NCBI GenBank assembly: GCA_003140785.1 | Contig: PLKY01000130.1 | Span: forward strand, 1 to 26,741 | Source of the DNA: Acidobacteriaceae bacterium | Lineage (GTDB): Bacteria; Acidobacteriota; Terriglobia; Terriglobales; Acidobacteriaceae | Length of the DNA: 26,741 nucleotides | Reading direction: 5' to 3' | Part shown: one piece after another, positions 22,622 through 26,741 of the stretch | Layout: every line of letters starts with the position of its first letter | Numbering within the stretch: the first letter of the stretch is position 1 | Notes under the pieces: generated by a model | Told to the model about the DNA's origin: nothing | Seen by the model: the letters and a program-made list of their open reading frames with translations, nothing else | Database searches by the model: none | Program-made: the position numbers and the translations under genes

Positions 22622-24094
22622 TTAGGGGATCTGGCAGACCGAAAGTGCGCTGTTGTGCCAACGGCAAGCGAGCCCAGCGGGCTGGGGATAGGCGACCAGC
22701 ACCCAATTCACGCCGAATTCCGATTTGAGCCGCTCGAAGTCTGCCAGCGTGAAGTGCGTCCAGCCGGCCTGCGCAGCTACTTGTCGCTCCCATGTGGGAC
22801 CCAGTTCAGGGACCTGCGTTACCACCGCTGTGTCCTTGATGGCATCGGCAAGTTGGCTGCGCTCAGCCAGGGCTCGGAAGCTGTGATAGTCCTCGCCCTG
22901 CGCGGCAAGATAGTTCGGGTCCATCGCGAAATAGGCGTCGGTAGGCGTGTTGGTACGGATCCAAGCGAAGGCCTGCAGCCACGGATTGCTGGTGCGAAGT
23001 CCCGGCAATTCGAGGTGTTCGCTGCTGGCAAACATTGCGCGTTGCGTCGCGAACATGCCCGCGTTAATGACCAACAAGTACGCCGCCCATCGCCATATCG
23101 ACGACTTGACCACAAACTTCGTCAGGAGACAACCGGCCACCAGCGCCATAAAGAAGTAAATCAGATGCAAGTAGCGCATTGGCTGCATCGGCGTGATGCG
23201 AACCATTCCCGGCGACGCAAGGATGATCATCGCCGCCACCTGCTGGAACACTCCATACGCAAACACAGCAAGGGCAAACCGGGCCAGCTTCGTTTCACCG
23301 CGTTTCTCGGCGATGCGCCAAAGAAGCCAGAAAAGGAACAGCGGCGCAAGTGCACCGAGCCACTCGTACCAGGTCCAGCGATAGAGAAAGAAATAGGAAC
23401 GCGTCTCCAGCGCCTTGCGCCATACCGGCGTTGGCGGCTCAAAAATCCAACCGAGCGGGACTGCGGCGGCCAGCGAATCGCGCAGGGAGCGAAGCCAGAC
23501 ATGCACTGGTTCCAGCGTGGCGGCAGTAAGAAAGAGACAAAACGAAATGCCTAGCACCGCCATAATCGGGTGCAGGACAACGCTGAGCAGCAGAAGCGGA
23601 ACAGCCTGCCAGTGTTTGCCGCTCATGATCCGCGAGACAGCGATCAGGATGATCGCCGTGGAGACATTGCGCGGGTGCAAATGCTGATCGGCGAGATAGA
23701 GGGCAGTACCCGCAACCGGCAGCGTCATCATCGCGGCCACCATCGCTACGCCACCCCATTGCGCGCGTTCGTCTGAAAAAAGACAGCGCGCGAGGCTCCA
23801 GCATCCGAAGATGATCAGCACGATGGTCGCGAATTGCCACAGGAATTCGGTAATGGAAACAGGGATGTGGGTCCAGTGGATGAACCCGGCGACCCATTTG
23901 TCGAATAAAGTGGCTTGAAGCTGTACGCGGAAAAACTCGGAGTCGTGCGGATACAGCGCCGGATTCAGGTCGCCCTTGACCGCGGAGAGATACACCCCGT
24001 CATCTTCGATCCCGGGATGGTAACCCATCACGAGCAGCGCGAGGATCGAGAAAGCAAGAATGAGCCAGACGTTGCGTTTGCGCAGAATTTCCAC
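22622..24094 (-). CDS. Polytopic membrane protein, GT-C-like or DUF6798-type
   Basis: This 490-residue inner-membrane protein has about ten hydrophobic helices spread over residues 10-355 and a soluble C-terminal domain (about 365-490). The N-terminal loop GYHPGIEDDGVYLSAVKGDL has the acidic ED pair placed like the catalytic loop of GT-C glycosyltransferases. LADQHLHPRNVSTAI and MRYLHLIYFFMALVAG occur later. The C-terminal part (LQAFAWIRTNTPTDAYFAMD, then VNWVLVAYP) resembles such polytopic surface-sugar proteins. The start is GTG at 24094; an in-frame TAG lies just upstream, so little extension is possible. It is divergent from the GT9 gene (355 bases between starts). The glycosyltransferase role is inference; transport is an alternative. 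Confidence 0.85.
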   Translation of the reverse strand: MEILRKRNVWLILAFSILALLVMGYHPGIEDDGVYLSAVKGDLNPALYPHDSEFFRVQLQATLFDKWVAGFIHWTHIPVSITEFLWQFATIVLIIFGCWSLARCLFSDERAQWGGVAMVAAMMTLPVAGTALYLADQHLHPRNVSTAIILIAVSRIMSGKHWQAVPLLLLSVVLHPIMAVLGISFCLFLTAATLEPVHVWLRSLRDSLAAAVPLGWIFEPPTPVWRKALETRSYFFLYRWTWYEWLGALAPLFLFWLLWRIAEKRGETKLARFALAVFAYGVFQQVAAMIILASPGMVRITPMQPMRYLHLIYFFMALVAGCLLTKFVVKSSIWRWAAYLLVINAGMFATQRAMFASSEHLELPGLRTSNPWLQAFAWIRTNTPTDAYFAMDPNYLAAQGEDYHSFRALAERSQLADAIKDTAVVTQVPELGPTWERQVAAQAGWTHFTLADFERLKSEFGVNWVLVAYPQPAGLACRWHNSALSVCQIP

Positions 24095-24449
24095 CTTTTC
24101 CAGTCCAACATCTCTCTAGCGGGTCACGCTCAGCGGGGGGGAAGTCTGCAATCCGCTTGCGTTGAGGGTGGGGAGAAACCTGCAAACCCTTCACGTAAAC
24201 TGGAGACCTTTCGCACCATCCCGCAGAATCAACTTGAGTAACTGTGTTGACCCCTTCGCAAGGGCTGGAAAAGCTTTTAGCAAACTATAATCCGAATTGT
24301 AGTGGACGCAAGCGAAACCTGTCTGAAATTCAGTCAAATTGCATTTGGTTGCGCTCTGGCGGCGCCATCATTCGTTTGATGGTTAGACGCAAGCAGCCAG
24401 ATGCCGTTTACGTGCTTCCGCTACGTTGTTGCGGCGAAGGATTGACACA
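24095..24449. other. 355-base divergent intergenic region
   Basis: It separates the membrane protein (minus) from the GT9 gene (plus). TATAAT at 24286-24291 matches a -10 perfectly, but no convincing -35 sits 16-18 bases before it. CCCTT-CGC-AAGGG (24252-24264), AAAAGCTTTT (24269-24278) and CAAAT-TGC-ATTTG (24335-24347) are short palindromes. A 69-codon open frame from GTG 24244 ends at 24453, overlapping the GT9 start by ATGA; its sequence has no recognisable family. Confidence 0.5.
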
Positions 24450-25703
24450 ATGAAACTTCGAACCATGCGGGCGGTCGATTACTGGATTGGCATACCGCTT
24501 TGCTTCCTCGGTACGCTGGTTGTGCGTCTGCTGGGCACCCCAAAAGGTCCGGAAAAACCCCGCCGAATCCTGTTCGTCGAGCTGTCGGAAATGGGCAGCA
24601 CGGTCATTGCCAATCCTGCACTGCAAAAAGCCAAGGATGCGCTCGGCGCTGAAATCTTCTTCCTCATCTTCGAACGCAACGTCGAATGCCTCCACCTTCT
24701 GCCCACCGTCCCCGAATCCAATATCGTCACCATCCGCGAGACTAGTGTCATTGCCTTGGCCATCGATTCGCTGCGCTTTCTGCGCTGGGTGCGCAAGGCC
24801 AAGATAGACACGGTGGTCGACATGGAGCTCTTCTCCCGTTATTCAGGCCTGCTCACCGGGCTCTCGGGAGCGCGCCGCCGCGTGGGCTTCCATCGCTTCC
24901 ATGCCGAGGGCCTCTACCGCGGAGAAATGCTCACCCATCGCGTGAACTACAACGGCCATATTCACATGGCAAAGAACTTCATCTGCATGATTAATGCGCT
25001 TCTCGCACCGCGGCCGGAGGTCCCCTACTCCAAAACCTTCGTCTCCGATGAGGAAATTAGGGTTCCCATCCAGCCCGTTTCGATTGGCGAGATGGAGTTC
25101 GTGCACGGCCTCATCCGCCAGGTATTTCCGAACTACCGCCCCGATTATCACCGGGTGGTTCTGATCAACCCCAACAGTTCCGAACTGCTGCCGCAGCGCC
25201 GCTGGGACCGCGAGAACTACAGCACCCTGGCCGCGATGATCGTCAATGAATGGGACGACGTGCTGGTCCTCATCACCGGCTCTCCTTCCGAGCGTGAAGA
25301 GGCTCTGCGCATGCAAGAGAAGGTCGCCCATCCGCGCTTCCGCAGCTTCGCCGGCATGCACAAGCTGACCGTGATCACGGCGCTCTACAACGTTGCCGAG
25401 GTCCTGATCTCGAACGACAGCGGCCCCGCGCATTTCTCCGCCATCACGCCAATCCGCTCCATCGTGTTGTTTGGCCCCGAAACGCCGCATCTCTATGGGA
25501 GCCTCGGCAATACTGAATCCATTTGGGCCGAGCTTTCCTGCTCCCCCTGCGTGACTGCGGCGAACCAGAAAAACTCCGCCTGCAACGACGCCGTCTGCAT
25601 GCGCCTCATCACGCCCGAGCGCGTACTCGAATCGGTGCGCCAAGTGCTGAACGGAACAACGGCGAAACTCGACCTCGTCCCAATCGCCGCGCTCCGTTCG
25701 TAG
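24450..25703 (+). CDS. Glycosyltransferase family 9 (heptosyltransferase-like)
   Basis: This 417-residue enzyme has the GT-B fold of the ADP-heptose:LPS heptosyltransferase family. A single hydrophobic segment (about 10-28, YWIGIPLCFLGTLVVRLLG) may tether it to the inner membrane. The N-terminal domain starts RRILFVELSEMGSTVIANPA, and the donor-site signature is LISNDSGPAHFSAI, followed by IVLFGPETPHLYG. The C-terminal region has four cysteines in about 20 residues (CSPCVTAANQKNSACNDAVC). ATG 24450 has GAAGGA at 24436-24441; an in-frame TTG lies at 24426. It probably adds a sugar to a lipid-linked polysaccharide; donor and acceptor are unknown. It converges with the ZIP gene, 21 bases apart. 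Confidence 0.9.
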   Translation: MKLRTMRAVDYWIGIPLCFLGTLVVRLLGTPKGPEKPRRILFVELSEMGSTVIANPALQKAKDALGAEIFFLIFERNVECLHLLPTVPESNIVTIRETSVIALAIDSLRFLRWVRKAKIDTVVDMELFSRYSGLLTGLSGARRRVGFHRFHAEGLYRGEMLTHRVNYNGHIHMAKNFICMINALLAPRPEVPYSKTFVSDEEIRVPIQPVSIGEMEFVHGLIRQVFPNYRPDYHRVVLINPNSSELLPQRRWDRENYSTLAAMIVNEWDDVLVLITGSPSEREEALRMQEKVAHPRFRSFAGMHKLTVITALYNVAEVLISNDSGPAHFSAITPIRSIVLFGPETPHLYGSLGNTESIWAELSCSPCVTAANQKNSACNDAVCMRLITPERVLESVRQVLNGTTAKLDLVPIAALRS

Positions 25704-25724
25704 CGTTCAAAATCAGTCCGCCAC

Positions 25725-26450
25725 TCACAGGGCTGGCAGCAGCGTCCGCATCAGCAGAAACCCAACCACTCCCAGAAAGAAGACGAGAGCCATGCGAATC
25801 CCCGGCTCCCGATTCACCTCGGGCACCAGATCGCTCGCTCCCACGTACAAAGCCACTCCGGCCGAAATCGGCAACCCGTAAGGCATCCACGAAGGCGCCA
25901 GTTCGATCACCAGCACGCCCACCAGTGTAGCCGCAGCCAGCGCCACAGCGGAATAGAACGCCACCGTCCGGCTGCGTCCGCTGGCAAGCATTACGCTAGC
26001 CATGGTGAATCCCTCCGGCGCCTTGTGCAGAAAAATCGCCAGAAAAATCAGCCACCCCAGCGCATTGTTCACTACAAAGCCCGACCCGATGGCCACCCCA
26101 TCGAACAGCGCATGCACACTGAGTCCACCGAGCACCGAATACCCAGTCCCGTGGGAAACAAATTCATCGTGATGCGTTTCTTCGCCGTAATGAAAATGAG
26201 CATTGATGGTGTGCTCCAGCAGGTGCACCACGCAATAGCCGGCCATGATCAGAATGGGGGCCAAGCGCGGGCTCAGCTTGAGGCTTTCGGGAGTCATTTC
26301 GATGACCGCCGTAGCCATCAGGAATCCCGCGCCGAGGGCCACGAAGTAGCGCAGATAGCGCTCCACGCCGCGCGCCCGCACCAGCACCAGCCCGCCAGCC
26401 ACATCGGCCAGCGCGGCAATCGTGCCCAGCAGTAGCGAAAGCTTCAGCAT
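25725..26450 (-). CDS. ZIP family divalent metal transporter
   Basis: This 241-residue inner-membrane protein has about eight hydrophobic helices and a His-rich loop HFHYGEETHHDEF (about residues 86-98) between helices 3 and 4. The metal-path signatures are SVHALFDGVAIGSGF in helix 4 and LHKAPEGFTMASVML in helix 5. The family moves Zn or Fe (ZupT-like) into the cytoplasm. The gene follows ychF by 6 bases and may be read through from it. No Zur or Fur box is obvious in that 6-base gap, so metal control, if any, would sit upstream of ychF, outside the window. Confidence 0.93.
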   Translation of the reverse strand: MLKLSLLLGTIAALADVAGGLVLVRARGVERYLRYFVALGAGFLMATAVIEMTPESLKLSPRLAPILIMAGYCVVHLLEHTINAHFHYGEETHHDEFVSHGTGYSVLGGLSVHALFDGVAIGSGFVVNNALGWLIFLAIFLHKAPEGFTMASVMLASGRSRTVAFYSAVALAAATLVGVLVIELAPSWMPYGLPISAGVALYVGASDLVPEVNREPGIRMALVFFLGVVGFLLMRTLLPAL

Positions 26451-26456
26451 CGGGCG

Positions 26457-26741
26457 TTACCCGCTGTGCCGGATGTGCATCACATCGCCATCTTGCACCA
26501 CATATTCCTTGCCTTCCAGGCGCAGCGTGCCACGGCTGCGCGCCACTGCCTCTGAGCCGGCATCCAGCAGCGCATCCCAGCGAATGGTCTCCGCGCGAAT
26601 GAAATGGTGCTCCAGGTCCGAATGAATCGCCCCCGCGCCCTGGGGCGCCTTCGACCCTCGCGGAATGGTCCACGCCCGGCACTCGTCTTCGCCCGCGGTA
26701 AAGAAGCTGATCAGGCCAAGCAGCTCATAGCTCTTGCGGAT
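26457..26741 (-). CDS. ychF: YchF/OLA1 GTPase-family ATPase, C-terminal fragment
   Basis: The right edge holds the last 94 codons, reading toward a TAA at 26459-26457; the rest lies outside the window. The segment is the TGS domain of YchF: SYELLGLISFFTAGEDECRA, then WTIPRGSKAPQGAGAIHSDL, EHHFIRAETIRWDALL and a terminal EYVVQDGDVMHIRHSG. These match the conserved family end very well. YchF is a ribosome-associated ATPase linked to oxidative-stress control. It is the upstream gene of the ZIP transporter. Confidence 0.95.
   Translation of the reverse strand: MRKSYELLGLISFFTAGEDECRAWTIPRGSKAPQGAGAIHSDLEHHFIRAETIRWDALLDAGSEAVARSRGTLRLEGKEYVVQDGDVMHIRHSG

Noticed and set aside
22346..23554. Long plus-strand open frame of 402 codons
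   Set aside because: It lies opposite the membrane protein and the kinase gene, has Arg/His-rich shadow composition and no recognisable domain.
24843..25643. Minus-strand open frame of 266 codons opposite the GT9 gene
   Set aside because: It is antisense shadow; the plus strand carries a full GT9 signature set.

Overview
The window looks like chromosomal DNA of an acidobacterium (class Terriglobia is my best guess). That rests on the GC-rich coding sequence, MacB-type permeases without an ATPase, an RlmN with a CLTAKLGL signature, a split KdpD, and DUF2089/SHOCT-like small proteins. This is recognition by eye, not a database result. I see no phage, insertion sequence, CRISPR array or rRNA. 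There is one tRNA, tRNA-Lys(UUU), with an encoded CCA end.

Layout, left to right. 1-256: no confident gene. 257-2894 (+): a secreted glycine-zipper protein, a 3-hydroxyacyl-CoA dehydrogenase, and an AbrB/PIN toxin-antitoxin pair behind a perfect palindrome. 2908-3318 (-): an NTF2-like protein. 3485-5998 (+): two tandem MacB/FtsX-type permeases without an ATPase. 6136-8903 (-): an M16 zinc peptidase, then a type IV pilin-like protein translationally coupled to a LolA-like protein; two long-armed GGGAA-rich inverted-repeat elements bracket the pilin-LolA pair. 9018-10244 (+): rlmN. 10559-12222 (-): a TPR protein and a YvcK/CofD-family protein, with a good sigma70-type promoter about 210 bases upstream. 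12488-14440: a DUF4254 protein and an ATP-grasp protein, divergent around a short palindrome. 14577-16244 (+): TetR regulator, GyrI-like ligand-binding protein and SnoaL-like protein, behind a promoter overlapped by a near-perfect palindrome. 16298-18308: galT, a convergent SAM methyltransferase and tRNA-Lys. 18542-19944 (+): four overlapping or closely spaced small genes, three of which carry the same short helical motif. 19970-22506 (-): a histidine-kinase-like protein and a free-standing KdpD N-terminal half. 22622-25703: a polytopic membrane protein and a divergent family-9 glycosyltransferase. 25725-26741 (-): the 3' end of ychF followed by a ZIP metal transporter.

Two parts look most like undescribed biology. 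First, the kinase-like protein 21100-22506 has an intact ATP-binding domain but Arg (codon CGC) where the phospho-accepting His should be, and it is coupled to a KdpD sensor half that has no kinase of its own. Second, the operon 18542-19944 encodes a DUF2089 helix-turn-helix protein, two small membrane proteins and a soluble protein. The DUF2089 protein, one membrane protein and the soluble protein share a (I/V)LxxxxxGxITxxxA segment, which suggests a small envelope-linked regulatory circuit. Both functional readings are inference.

Several neighbours form plausible functional sets: the pilin and LolA-like proteins (cell surface), the DUF4254 and GT9 proteins (both families are associated with surface polysaccharide), and the TetR/GyrI/SnoaL genes (small-molecule sensing and handling).
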